A model generated the notes under the pieces. That model was not told the origin of the DNA. It saw only the letters and a program-made list of their open reading frames with translations, and ran no database searches. A program made the position numbers and the translations under genes. A DNA stretch of 64,000 bases, taken from positions 3,286,001-3,350,000 of the forward strand of contig JARFIW010000453.1 of assembly GCA_036346225.1 (NCBI GenBank), read 5' to 3'. This DNA is from Platerodrilus igneus (Eukaryota > Arthropoda > Insecta > Coleoptera > Lycidae). Numbering within the stretch: the stretch's first letter is position 1; every line of letters starts with the position of its first letter. Below, piece after piece: positions 46,721 through 56,989 of the stretch.

Positions 46721-46760
46721 GACTTAAAGGTGGTGTTTGGTGGTGGTGTTTCTCTCTCTT

Positions 46761-47050
46761 GGCGGCCCCATGGCGTAGTGGTATGTGTGTGACTACTACG
46801 TCTAAAGTCCCGGGTTCGAATGCCGATACGGTCCGCTTGAAAAATGTTAAGCGAGCATTTTCACAAAATACACCCTCGTTCAGATGAGAGGTAAAATGGA
46901 GGTCCCGTATGTGGGTGTTGTCACGCACATTATAAATCCCTACCTTGCTTGGAACAGCAAGGGTTCGGCAAAATTTCAAATTTTCCAGGTAAAAAAACTC
47001 GCTTCCTGGCCAAAGTAGTACCTTCGGGTGGAGCATTGAAAAATCACATG
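46761..47050 (+). mobile_element. tRNA-derived SINE, ~290 bp
   Basis: The head GGCGGCCCCATGGCGTAGTGG contains an A-box (46,771-46,781), and a B-box GGTTCGAATGCC lies at 46,813-46,824, the RNA polymerase III promoter layout. A non-tRNA body follows (GGAGGTCCCGTATG, CTTGCTTGGAACAGCAAGGG). Imperfect copies of AAGGTGGTG flank it (46,728-46,736 and 47,052-47,060). It lies within the odorant receptor intron, on the opposite strand to the receptor. The open frame 46,704-47,093 (minus) across it is a shadow. Confidence 0.65.
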
Positions 47051-47177
47051 TAAGGTGGTGCTTTTCTTTTAGAGAATACAACGTCGACAACACAGTATCA
47101 GTTACTTAATCAATTGCAGAGGGTTAATAATGTCTTTACTAGTCAAACCATAAAATCAAAAAAATTCTTAATTCAAA

Positions 47178-47183
47178 ACTTAC
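47178..47183 (-). promoter_or_regulatory. Splice donor of the odorant receptor exon
   Basis: GTAAGT on the minus strand directly after CGGTAATACA. Reading on past it gives a stop (TAA) two codons later, which supports splicing here. Confidence 0.65.
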
Positions 47184-47920
47184 TGTATTACCGCTTGGTG
47201 GTGAACAACGCACTGTTTCAGCTTTTTGACAACTAGTTCATCTATAGAATCTGAAAATCTGCCATCGTCGCCTTTATTATCATGGGTTTCTCTTAAGCGA
47301 ATTATCTTGGTAGCTAATAACTCCAATTGCATTGTACCACTGGCCATCATGCAGGGGCAAAGACAGTCTAAACAAAAATCTAACCAAACTGAGACTGCAA
47401 ATGCAACAACTTGATAACCATACATAACAGGCAAAAACCATCCCAAATCATACGAAAATTGTAGTGGAAGATTTTGTTTGCTAAATATTGGTGAAGCTGC
47501 TGTTAAAAAAAAGAAAACAACACAAACAGCTCGAAACACTTTTGAAATATTCTGCATCAAAATTGTTTTTGTAAAAACTCCTTCAATTAAGTCGTCTGGA
47601 TATGTTAAAAATATTGGGCCTTCGAGTATTTTAATCATTTGTACGCACTTTTTTCTTTGTACGAACGTGAAACATGTAAACTTTATTATGAATGCTACCA
47701 TGTTGACATTGATGCATAAAATTTCTGAGAGTTTTATAAAGTTCGAGCTGACGTTGTAACATTCGAGAATCATCGTACACATCAAAATAAAGGTAATGAT
47801 ATAAAAAAATATTCCTTTTACTTGGTACCAGACTGAAGGGTTTTCAATTGGTAGAGATGCAGTTTTTAACATCATAAAGTACGGTATACTTATCATATCC
47901 AAATTGCGAGGTTTACCCAT
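47184..47920 (-). CDS. Insect odorant receptor (7tm_6), first coding exon
   Basis: Odorant receptors are membrane ion-channel subunits on olfactory neurons that pair with Orco. The ATG at 47,920 starts a 246-aa frame. Hydrophobic segments at about residues 35-58, 68-92, 128-150 and 160-200 give four membrane spans. LDFCLDCLCPCMMASGTMQLELLATKI in the fourth/fifth-segment region and IDELVVKKLKQCVVHHQAVIQ are typical of the family. The exon ends in a GTAAGT donor (47,183-47,178), with coding up to 47,184. The family is usually about 370-420 aa, so about 130 or more residues, including the conserved C-terminus, should lie in later exons. I found none before the left edge of this intergenic stretch. 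The subfamily cannot be assigned. It may be a real gene with long introns, or a truncated one. Confidence 0.75.
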
Positions 47921-47929
47921 TTGAAAAGA

Positions 47930-48578
47930 GACGGTATACTCAAAACTAAACGACTATTTGATGAGGTGTTCGTGAACTGTAGTCAGGGTCAATGAAATGT
48001 GTTCCAAGTTTTCTAAATCATCGATTACAAAAATTAATTGATAGCTACACCAAATTAGAAAGGATTGCCCAATCAATCAGGCGCACGATATGTGATAGTT
48101 AAGAAAATTACAAAATGAGTACAATTTGCTGAGAAGTAGCCAGGTGTTGTAGGTTAACATTAATTATACGAGCAAAAGCTGTTTCATTATCCTCCATTTA
48201 TTGGAAGACGTTGAACGCTTAATACAATACACGAAATGGTTTTCGTAAGCGTCCTTCAAATAACAGCATTAAAGCTCAAACCTAACAAGCTTTTCTTATA
48301 TTTGCTACGCTTAAATGAGTTTGTGTTATGTATAGCTATAAAAAATGAAGACCACACATATCATTTCTGTAAGTAGCTTTCCAAAAATACAATGATACAA
48401 TATAAGTAAGCATTCCAAAATAGATCTTGGTGGGAAATTAAGAAAACCAGGACGCCATGCGTTAATACTTCATACCTAAGAAGATCATGCTTTGGAAAGT
48501 AATTAAGAATCTATTTTGGACTTGTAACTATTATGAAACTTAGTTTTTGGGCCCAAATTTGAGAAGACTCATTGGATA
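47930..48578. other. Region upstream of the receptor and next to BEL-C
   Basis: AT-rich, non-coding; it would include the receptor's promoter (minus strand), but no clear TATA or start element was identified. A small inverted repeat (CCAAAATAGATCTT at 48,414 and AAGAATCTATTTTGG at 48,504) has a spacer of about 76 bp. Confidence 0.4.
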
Positions 48579-48833
48579 TGTAGTATTATCTTAGCGACCT
48601 TTAGCAATAAAAGGCAATTCTAAGGATAATTTTTTATTTATTACTTTAACGTATACAATGGCATCTCCACAACGAGATGCTGTTACCATCGCGTTCTGCT
48701 TAACACTACTTGAGGAAAGAGAGAGCGTTTTGTTCCCCGTTTACCCCAACCCTTATGCAGGTATGAAACTAAATTTACCTTCTTTTACAATAATAAGATA
48801 CAATGCAATAAAGTACAGTTTCTAGCTGTAACA
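48579..48833 (-). repeat. BEL-C 3' LTR
   Basis: 255 bp, TG...CA on the minus strand. Preceded on that strand by a purine-rich GGGTGGGGTCAGTA, the likely polypurine tract. Flanked by GGATA. Confidence 0.93.
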
Positions 48834-48947
48834 TACTGACCCCACCCAAAAACTTAAGTATTGAACGTATCAAAAAGAAACAAGAAAAACAATATTAATA
48901 CATAATTGAGAACAAATATGCATGTTGTATATAAGTAAAATACATGT

Positions 48948-50618
48948 TCAAGGCAAATTGTCCTTGATAGGCAAAATACAAATCTTAGCCAATGAAACCT
49001 TTACAACACCATGATTGGTTTGCACTGAAACAACGCGAACAATAGCGTCTTTACCAGGAAACACTTCAGCAATCCTTCCCATATTCCATTGAAGGGAGAG
49101 TTTTATCATCTTTAATCACTACCATATCACCAACCTTGATTGAATGCTGTCCTACTTGACGCCATTTTTGTCGCTGCTGCAGCTCAGAAATATATTCAGT
49201 TGACCAGCGACGCCAAAAATGCTGAACCATTGTTTGCATCTGCTGATACAGATTTAAACGGTTTTCGCTAATGTGTGATAGGCACGGATCAGGCACCGTC
49301 GTTAATTTTCGACCAATTAAAAAATGAGCGGGTGTTAAAGGATCTGGATCGTTTGGATCATCAGATAATGAGGATAGAGGTCGGGAGTTAAGCACCGCTT
49401 CTATTTGTACTAGGACTGTAGAAAAAAATTTATAAGTTAAGGAAACATTACCTAAAACTCTAACTAAATGTGATTTAGTGGACTTTACCCAGCCTCCCAA
49501 ATGCCCCAAAATTTGGTGAACGTGCAGGAATAAAATGCCAAGTAATACCTAAAGTTGCTGATTTTTCATTTAATTGATTTTGAGTAATTTCATTTGATAA
49601 ATATTCAGCCAGCTCTTGCAATTCCCTATTTGCACACACAAAATTGGTGCCATTGTCACTATAAACGTGTGAGGGTTTGCCTCTACGACCAGAAAAGCGC
49701 CTTAGTGTGGCTATGAAAGCTTCCGTGGTTAAATCGGTCACGACCTCTAAATGAACGGTTTTGGTTGCCATGCAAACAAATAAACACACATATGCCTTGT
49801 AAGACTTATACCCTCGACCTTTGTGAGTTCGTAATTCAAATGGACCGGCATAATCTACTCCGCAATTTTCAAACGGATATGCTTGTTTTACTCTAGCCGC
49901 AGGTAAATTGCCCATTAAATATTTTATTCCCTTGAGTCTAACTCTGAAGCACTTAACACATGATCTCACAATACCTTTGGCTTGATTTTTACCATTAATC
50001 GGCCAATACTTCTCACGCATAGAAGCTAACAATGTTTGCGCGCCAGAATGCAGTAATGAGACGTGATAATCAAACATTATTAATTTAGTTAATACATGCT
50101 TGTTAGGCAATATTATTGGGTGCTTTTTATCGTAACTATACAATGAGGAATCTAATCTTCCACCTACTCTTAGTAGCCCTTTCGCATCTATAAAAGGATT
50201 TAATGACACTAGTTTGCTCGTATTTGAGACTGACAATTTTTGTTTTAATTTTGAAATTTCTTGGGCATATACTTCTTGTTGCGCCAATTTTACTAAAATA
50301 ACTTCGGCTTCTAGAAGCTCTTGCACGGTAAGAGGCCCAATGTTTTGTTTACAGCTCCTAACCTTATATTACATATGAACCTACTACAATATGCCATTAT
50401 GCGTTTAGTCTTATTAAATGTAGAAAAATTCTTAAATGACATGAATAGTTCGTTTACTAGCAAACAAGTTACACCCTTTACCTCTAGTAATTCCTGGTTA
50501 TTTTGCAATAATGAAATTTGTTTTATAGGCCACTCACACTGCGGAAAAGAAAGCCAAAATGGACCAGACCACCAAATATCTTGATTTAAGATTTTTTCTG
50601 GAGCAATACCACGAGAAG
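48948..50618 (-). pseudogene. pol: BEL-C integrase and C-terminal domain (frame breaks as read)
   Basis: Integrase of pol. The piece 50,508-50,311 has MAYCSRFICNIR, which lies before the integrase in BEL pol. The piece 50,326-49,475 has the zinc-binding block HPIILPNKH...HSGAQTLLASMREKYWP...CVKCFR, the first Asp in CGVDYAGPF and the second in VYSDNGTNFV. The third (Glu) motif lies at 49,475-49,509, where two frames overlap; G-runs there make a one-base length error likely. The piece 49,509-49,066 has STKSHLVRVLG, LTPAHFLIGR and VGDMVVIKDD. A further frame change leads to NMGRIAEVFPGKDAIVRVVSV and a stop at 48,948. Confidence 0.8.
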
Positions 50619-52343
50619 CTAAATCCGCAGGATTATCTTTGAATTAACATATAACCAATCGTTTACGTTTGTTAATGACTGAATCTGAGTTATTCTATTT
50701 GCGACAAACGTTTTTGAGCGACTTGGTTCGCTCTTGATCCACGAAAGTACGATTTCTGAATCACACCAATAAAAACATTTATCAATCTTTAAATCTAATA
50801 CTTTAATAACCTTATCAACCAATTGACTCAAGATTAGTGCACCACACAATTCTAACCTAGGGATTGTAATTAGCTTTAGAGGAGATACTTTAGTTTTTGC
50901 GCATAATAACCTAACTAGAGTATTTCCATTTCCATCAACTGATCTGATATACACAGCTGCAGCATAGGCATGTTGCGCTGCATCTGAAAATCCATGCAAT
51001 TCAATTTCGACACTGTTCGAAATTGTAACTTGTCTTGGTAGACGAGCTTTGTTTACATTCGAGAGATTATCCCGAAAGTTTTTCCACTTTGTATGCAATT
51101 CTGCAGGAATAGATTCATCCCAACTCAATTTATATTGCCACAATTTTTGCATTATCATTTTTGCTATGATGATACATGGTGTTAGTAATCCCAGCGGATC
51201 GAAAATCTGTGCAATATCAGACAGAATTCTTCTTTTTGAAATAAACTTTGCAGAACTAATTTGCTTCACTCTATATGTTAAATAATCGCCGTTTGATGAC
51301 CAAAATAATCCCAAAGTTTGTGTGCTTTCCGAACTGCCAATTTCTAAATATTCCTCAGAAGGATCCTGATTTTAATATGCTCTAAAATAGAACGCTCGTT
51401 TGAATTCCACTTTCTGAGTTCAAACTTCCTGTTCTTAGGACTTCCACTAATCCCTTTTGAATCTCTAATGCCTCTTTTACAGAATTGGTACCCATTAACA
51501 AATCATCTACGTAAAATGAATTCAAAATGACTTTGGAAACTTCTGGATTTGTCTCTTTACATTCATGCCCGATTTGTTGCAATGCACGAATTGCTAAAAA
51601 AGACCCTGATGCTGTACCGTATGTTACCGTATTTAAAGTATATATTTTATAGGCTCTAGTACGTCCTCCTCCAAAAATTTGTTGTAAATACCTTTCTTCG
51701 GGTTTAATTAGAACCTGACGGTACATTTTAGCAATATCTGCAGTTAAAACCACTGAATGAATTCTAAATCTTAACAAAATTGATAACAAATCATCCTGCA
51801 AAATCGGACCTACCATTTGTAAGTCGTTTAATGATAAACCTGAACTGGTACGTTAGAATCATCAAAAACTACACGAATTTTTGAGGTCAAACTGCCCTCT
51901 TTAACACAGCATGATGTGGCAAAAATAGGTGGGACCTTTATGTGAAACCATCTCACTTATTTTTGTCATATGACCCAACGCCTCATATTCCTTCATAAAT
52001 TTTACATACTCTTGCTTCAAAACTCATTTTTTGAAAACTTCCTTTCTAACGATAGAAAACGTTTAAGAGCCACTGATTTAGATTCCCCTAATTCTTCAGG
52101 AAATTTTTTAAAAGGAATAGACACTATAAACCTGCCATGAACGTCCTTTGTGAAAGTACTTACAAAATGTAGTTCACACATTTGGTCCTCCTTAGATTCA
52201 AAACTAGAAGGCATAACTGGTTCCTCCAGTTCCCAAAACTTCTTAAACTGCTCATGAAGATTCGAGCTAAAATTGCACTGCAAGGTGTTTTCACTATTAT
52301 ATTTATTTTCTAATAGTTGACCTGATAATATCCAACCTAACAT
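50619..52343 (-). pseudogene. pol: BEL-C reverse transcriptase and RNase H (frame breaks as read)
   Basis: Reverse transcriptase and RNase H of pol. The piece 52,343-52,017 holds the linker HGRFIVSIPFKK and ALKRFLSLERKF. The piece 51,816-51,382 starts the palm, with VVLTADIAKMYRQV (first catalytic Asp) and YVDD at 51,502-51,513. The piece 51,314-50,619 holds RRILSDIAQIFDPLGLLTP, then RNase H with ELHGFSDAAQHAYAAAVY (Asp), IPRLELCGALI (Glu) and CFYWCDSEIVLSWI (Asp). The stretch between 52,017 and 51,816 contains further RT sequence in other frames. Catalytic residues look intact. Confidence 0.8.
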
Positions 52344-52879
52344 GGTTTTTGCAAAATAGGCTTGTTACTGCCTAACTTAATTTGGCCCGTGGAGAGCAAC
52401 GCCCAAAATATACCTGCCCCTAAAAGTAATTGTACTTGATTGGGTCTATTATATTCTGGATCCGCCAATTTCAAGTTTTTTGGAATATCAAATGATGAAG
52501 TATCAAATTCAAAATTTGGCATATTTCCGCTATTTCATCAACAATAAGACACGATATTTTACAAGAATATGCATTGGCATTAGATTCGATGGTGGCTTCA
52601 GTTTTAAATTTTATGCTAAATTTCATCGAACCTAAACCTGTAACTTGAAGATCATTTTTTATTTTATCAAGTTTTAACCGATTACACAAATCAACTGTCA
52701 TGAAGTTTGACTGCGAACCACAATCTAACAATGCCCTACAGTTATGAACTTTTCCATTTCTATCGTAAATTTTTACTCTAGCTGTAGAAAGCAGAGTTCT
52801 ATGTACAACTGCGTTTTGTGATAACGCTTGTGAACTTAAAACAACTTCACCCACAATCGGTGTGTCGTCTTTTGTATCT
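52337..52879 (-). pseudogene. pol: BEL-C protease and linker (frame breaks as read)
   Basis: Aspartic protease that would cut the Gag-Pol polyprotein. The active-site piece CRALLDCGSQSNFM has Asp at 52,723-52,725; the triplet is DCG rather than DSG or DTG. The flanking KFKTEATIESNANAYSCKISCLIVDEI fits the BEL protease body. After a frame change, KLADPEYNRPNQVQLLLGAGIFWALL at about 52,480-52,400 is the conserved BEL segment following the protease. Frames 53,010-52,471 and 52,522-52,337 overlap. Confidence 0.75.
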
Positions 52880-54096
52880 ACCTCTTTGCTTACAGGGTTC
52901 GATTCCGTTTCAAAATGCAGCAAAGTACTATGTTTTTTACCGCACTTTTTACATCCCTGCGATCTACAATTTTTGCTAAAATGATTAGGCCTCATACAAT
53001 TCATACACAATTTGAGCCTTTGCCTTCGCTTGACCTTTTGGTTGTTGGCAATTTAAAAATTTGAACAACTGTAAATTGGGTGATCTTTCTTTTACAAAAT
53101 GCGCATTCGCTTTGTGCACTAAAAATGAATGACTTTGAACCTTGGATTTTCCGCCAGAGCTAGTAACCTTTGCTTCAGATACATTGCCCTGAATTTTTTC
53201 AAGCAAATCGCATTTCCTTTTTAAAAATTCCGTGAGATCTTCCAATTTTGGTACCCTATCCTTCGACTGAGTTTCTTCAAAACCCTATAACTAGCTGGGT
53301 CTAATTTTGAGATATTAAAAATACCAGCATGGTGTTCCACCCTTGAACATTTTCATCTAGAGCTTGTAAGGCTCTCAAATGTCTTTGATAAGAGTCCAAT
53401 AACTTTCTAATTTTAGTACCATTTTCCTTTTGAACTGGAGGCAAATCAAATAAACCTTTTAAATGACTAAATATAGTTAAGCTTTTATTGAAAAACGTTC
53501 TTGCAATAAATCCCACGCTACCGTGTAATTATTGGAACTCACTTCTAGTGCCTGAATTGTTTCTGCCGCGATTCCACGAACAGCGCTTTTCAAGTAGTAT
53601 AATTTTGAATGTCACTTAAATTTGGGTTTGAATCGATAACTGACGTAAAAATTTCATGGAATTGACTATATTCCTCATATGAACCTTCATAAATAGGAAT
53701 TTGCAAAGGCGGCAATTTAATATCATTTCCTGATTTAATACTAGAATTAACTATTTTATTTTCATTAGGTGTCACTTGGCTAACCTTATCATTGAAATCA
53801 GAAACAAGTTGTTTAGAAGCTGAAAGTAATCTAAAATACGAATTTTCAAATTCTGCGCGCTCTTGATTTGCAACTTCACCTTCAACTTTGTCCTGCAAAC
53901 ATTCAATGCTTAATTGAACGTCATTAAACCTTTCAATTAAATCCTCAAATTTATCTACTCTTAATTGAACTTGCAAAATGATTTCATTAGTTAAATTCTT
54001 TTGACTAGAAACTCCTTGCAAATAGGAATCAAATCTTGTAATTTGAGCTTTCAGTGCTGTGCGAGATCTAATTAGCTTTTCTAATTCAGTAGCCAT
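52880..54096 (-). pseudogene. gag: BEL-C Gag region (frame breaks as read)
   Basis: Structural protein of the BEL particle. The ATG at 54,096 begins ATELEKLIRSRTALKAQITR, a usual BEL Gag start with helical N-terminus. Pieces lie at 54,096-53,590, 53,516-53,301, 53,245-52,985 and 53,010-52,880, in frames that change at each join. The capsid motif LPPLQIPIYEGSYEEYSQFH is at about 53,720-53,660. The zinc knuckles CMNCMRPNHFSKNC and CKKCGKKHSTLLHFE are at about 53,007-52,910. The leader between the primer site and the ATG is about 590 bp. No in-frame stop was noticed apart from the frame changes. Confidence 0.75.
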
Positions 54097-54681
54097 TACG
54101 TATGTAAAAAAATGCCCTATTACTTATCACAAAATGTATGTTATTTATAAAAATTCTAATATGAATTAAAACTAGTGCTAGTGTTCGAAATTTCTAGGAA
54201 GTGGAATGAATGTAAGGAACTCACCTGTCGCTTTCTAATTCATTTGAAATTAAAAGGTGTGCTTGGAATTTGTGTGTCATCAACTTAGCAATTGTAAGGA
54301 ATTCTCGCAACCCCTTTAGGACCAGGTATTGAAATACTTGTCGTATTTATTTCGAATTTGCCCATACAAATTTGTAGGATGTACCGTTACAACCTACCTG
54401 CCGCGTTTTGTTCGACTGTCCGCTTTAAAACACACAAAATTTGCCTGACGCCAATTTTTCCACGAACTGAATTATTGTAGTAATTTTGTATCATACAAGA
54501 TTTGTAATTACTACACACTCTGAATTAAACACTTGACACACACGTGATGTTTGCTTATTGCAATACTTCGATATCAATGTTGCTCATGTAACTTGTAGAA
54601 ATGAACCACTTGCTCATCCCTTTGCACTTATACGTAATTAATTTCAAATTAATTATGCACCACAAAAATAAACCAAAAAAA

Positions 54682-54701
54682 GGTTCATCCGGCAAGGACC
54701 A
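54682..54701 (-). promoter_or_regulatory. BEL-C primer-binding site
   Basis: TGGTCCTTGCCGGAT directly after the LTR. It is similar in shape to the BEL-A site and to the TGGTCCTT-type sites I recall for BEL/Pao. The tRNA is not identified. Confidence 0.6.
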
Positions 54702-54956
54702 TGTAGTATTATCTTAGCGACCTTTAGCAATAAAAGGCAATTCTAAGGATAATTTTTTATTTATTACTTTAACGTATACAATGGCATCTCCACAACGAGA
54801 TGCTGTTACCATCGCGATCTGCTTAACACTACTTGAGGAAAGAGAGAGCGTTTTGTTCCCCGTTTACCCCAACCCTTATGCAGGTATGAAACTAAATTTA
54901 CCTTCTTTTACAATAATAAGATACAATGCAATAAAGTACAGTTTCTAGCTGTAACA
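54702..54956 (-). repeat. BEL-C 5' LTR
   Basis: 255 bp; on the minus strand begins TGTTACAGCT and ends ACTACA, directly followed by the primer site. One substitution from the 3' LTR (GCGATCTGC here, GCGTTCTGC there, plus strand). Confidence 0.93.
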
Positions 54957-55020
54957 GGATACGTAATATACACTATTTTAACTTTTTTTCTAGAACATAC
55001 TATATTGTAACGGTGGCGCG

Positions 55021-55564
55021 AGATACATATCCCCCAATTAATATGTATACGAATTTAAACATAATTGTTAAGTTTTAAGAAATAGAATGTAACACTGTAT
55101 AATTGAAGGACACATTATAAAAGGTTAATGAAAGTTCATAATCAGATGTGAGAACGGAAGCAACTACTTTATATTCCAGACGCAACATTATACTGCAGGT
55201 GCAGGTCACAATCAACTATAAGTAAGCAATTGTTATAATTAAGATTAAGATTAAATAGCAGTCATGAGATCTGCACTTCCCACAAGATGATACAGGAGCA
55301 GGAATTACATAAATACCCTGAGGAGCCCTTGATGGCCAGTCAGTCTCGAACTTTATAACGTTAACATTGTTGGTAGTTCAGCTACCCATTGGTAATTATT
55401 AAAACATAACTATGATTAATTGTTAATTAAAATTAAGACTTTAATGAATATAACGTACAAGTTGTCAAACCATTTATGTAATTACTGTATAAAAATTAAT
55501 TTGATAGAAATGTTTTTAGAAAAAACTTTTAAAAAAGAAGCTCCCAAAGGCCCAAAACCTATCT
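55021..55564 (+). repeat. E1 5' LTR (~544 bp)
   Basis: Begins AGATACATATCCC and ends CCTATCT, so the outermost five bases are exact reverse complements (AGATA/TATCT). A TATA-like box (CATAAATA, 55,308-55,315) is followed about 30 bp later by AGTCAGTCTCG, a good initiator; both are conserved in the other three LTR copies. A deletion relative to the other copies lies near 55,245-55,260. Confidence 0.85.
55308..55348 (+). promoter_or_regulatory. E1 core promoter (TATA-like + initiator)
   Basis: CATAAATACCCTGA then CAGTCAGTCTCGAAC. Conserved across the E1 5' LTR, E1 3' LTR and both solo LTRs while neighbouring bases vary, which suggests it matters for transcription. Confidence 0.55.
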
Positions 55565-55585
55565 GGCACAGCCGGAACGGATTCC
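55564..55585 (+). promoter_or_regulatory. E1 primer-binding site, serine-tRNA-like
   Basis: TGGCACAGCCGGAACGGATTC at the LTR end resembles the serine-tRNA site of 17.6/297-type errantiviruses (TGGCGCAGTCGGTAGGAT) with several mismatches. Confidence 0.55.
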
Positions 55586-55740
55586 AGAAGGGTACTAGCA
55601 AATTCAAAATCGAGGAACTGGTGACTGTAAATTTCAATTTTTTACTGGAACAAAAAACCAAACAATTGAACGAAGTACAAAATCGATTAAGCGCAATAAA
55701 AAAGGGAAGGCTAATGGAACTGGCAATCAAACTTTTGTGA
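55586..55740 (+). CDS. Small open frame in the E1 leader
   Basis: Part of an open frame that runs in from the LTR (55,420-55,740). After the primer site it reads a charged, helical peptide (EQKTKQLNEVQNRLSAIKKGR). It could be chance or a degraded leader peptide or early Gag. No family recognised. Confidence 0.2.
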
Positions 55741-56160
55741 GTACCATAAGTTCATTTCCTTAACCATTTTTCAATTGCATATTGATATTAGCAAGTAAGA
55801 TTTGAAACGAGAATTTTATATACGCATTGTATGCACTAGTTATTATTACATTTATTATCACAATTTGTTATTGAAACAATTTATTCAGCAAAAGTCTGAA
55901 CCTTATTATAGCAAAAGTATATAATTAAACACAATTCTTTGTACAATTTATTGTAGTAATTATTATTGAAGTAATTTATTCAGAAAATCTTAACTTAATA
56001 AGATTATAAAGGTTTATAATTGCACACATTTATGTACAATTATTGCAAGATATTAACAAAAGTCTGAAGTCAATGTAATTATAGCCGAAGTTTATAATTA
56101 CACGCAATATACGTAACGATAGGTGATTCTTGACTGAAGTAACTGAGAATAAATTAAAAA

Positions 56161-56888
56161 ATGAATACTGAAAACCTGAGACTATATTTAGATTCAATTC
56201 CAATGTACGACGGAAATAAGCGCTATTATGTATTTTCATTATTGCTTGTGAGACATTTCTTAAGTCATTTTATAAACAGGCCGACGTCTAGCTTTTACGC
56301 TTAATTCTGTGTAAGCTGACGGGCAGAACATTAACATTGATTGCACGTCGCGATGATCTAACAGAATGGGACGATTACAAACGAATATTGATAGCGTATT
56401 TCGGAGACCAACGGAATATCAAATGTCTTTTCAAGGGCTTAATAAACCTACGGATGGAAATTAATCAATCACCATACCAATTTGGTATGCGATGTCAAGA
56501 CGTGCGAAGTTTAATTCTGACTAAATTAAAACTCGAGGAACCTGACCAAAACATACGTTTAACAAAGACAAAGATGTACCACAAAATGGCGTTGGACACC
56601 TACATAAACGCGTTACCCGAACGATAATGAGATCAAATAAGATTTCAACATCCCCAAAACTTAAAAGAAGCAATTAACTTGATTGTAGAAGAAGAAGACG
56701 TGATGTACAACAGAAATAAAATTTACAATCCTAACGTAAATCAAAATTACTCATCAATTAAAACGATACAAGCTGCAAAACAAATACCAACACAACCGAA
56801 ATTTACAACATTTAACGCACAATTGAATCAACCAAGAATTAACAATCCAAACTTTAGTAAAACAAACTTCAACAACCAATTTCGGTAA
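56161..56888 (+). pseudogene. E1 Gag (broken)
   Basis: Errantivirus Gag remnant. The likely start is the ATG at 56,161, with LRLYLDSIPMYDGNKR just after it, then a frame break and stop near 56,300. The next piece 56,337-56,627 has DDLTEWDDYKRILIAYFGDQRN and ALDTYINALPE, typical of the errantivirus capsid. The stop at 56,625 interrupts it. The last piece 56,679-56,888 is an Asn/Gln-rich tail without zinc knuckle. Confidence 0.7.
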
Positions 56889-56989
56889 TTTCCAAAGCAA
56901 ACAGTAAATTCAAATTTTATAAAACCCGCATTTACACCAAAATTCAATCAGAAGAAGATAAAGCAATTAAAGAATTATCTTTCGAAAAC

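Larger units (their letters stand above)
48579..54956 (-). mobile_element. BEL-C: young, structurally complete BEL/Pao retrotransposon
   Basis: It is 6,378 bp with 255-bp LTRs at both ends, TG...CA termini and a perfect 5-bp target duplication GGATA (48,574-48,578 and 54,957-54,961). The LTRs differ at one position by eye. On the minus strand gag, protease, reverse transcriptase, RNase H and integrase follow in BEL order over 54,096-48,948. All catalytic residues seen are intact, but the single long gag-pol frame expected is broken about ten times by frame changes rather than in-frame stops. Confidence 0.93.

Noticed and set aside
46704..47093. 129-aa minus-strand open frame
   Set aside because: It covers the SINE and its flanks; the translation has no domain and is explained by the SINE.
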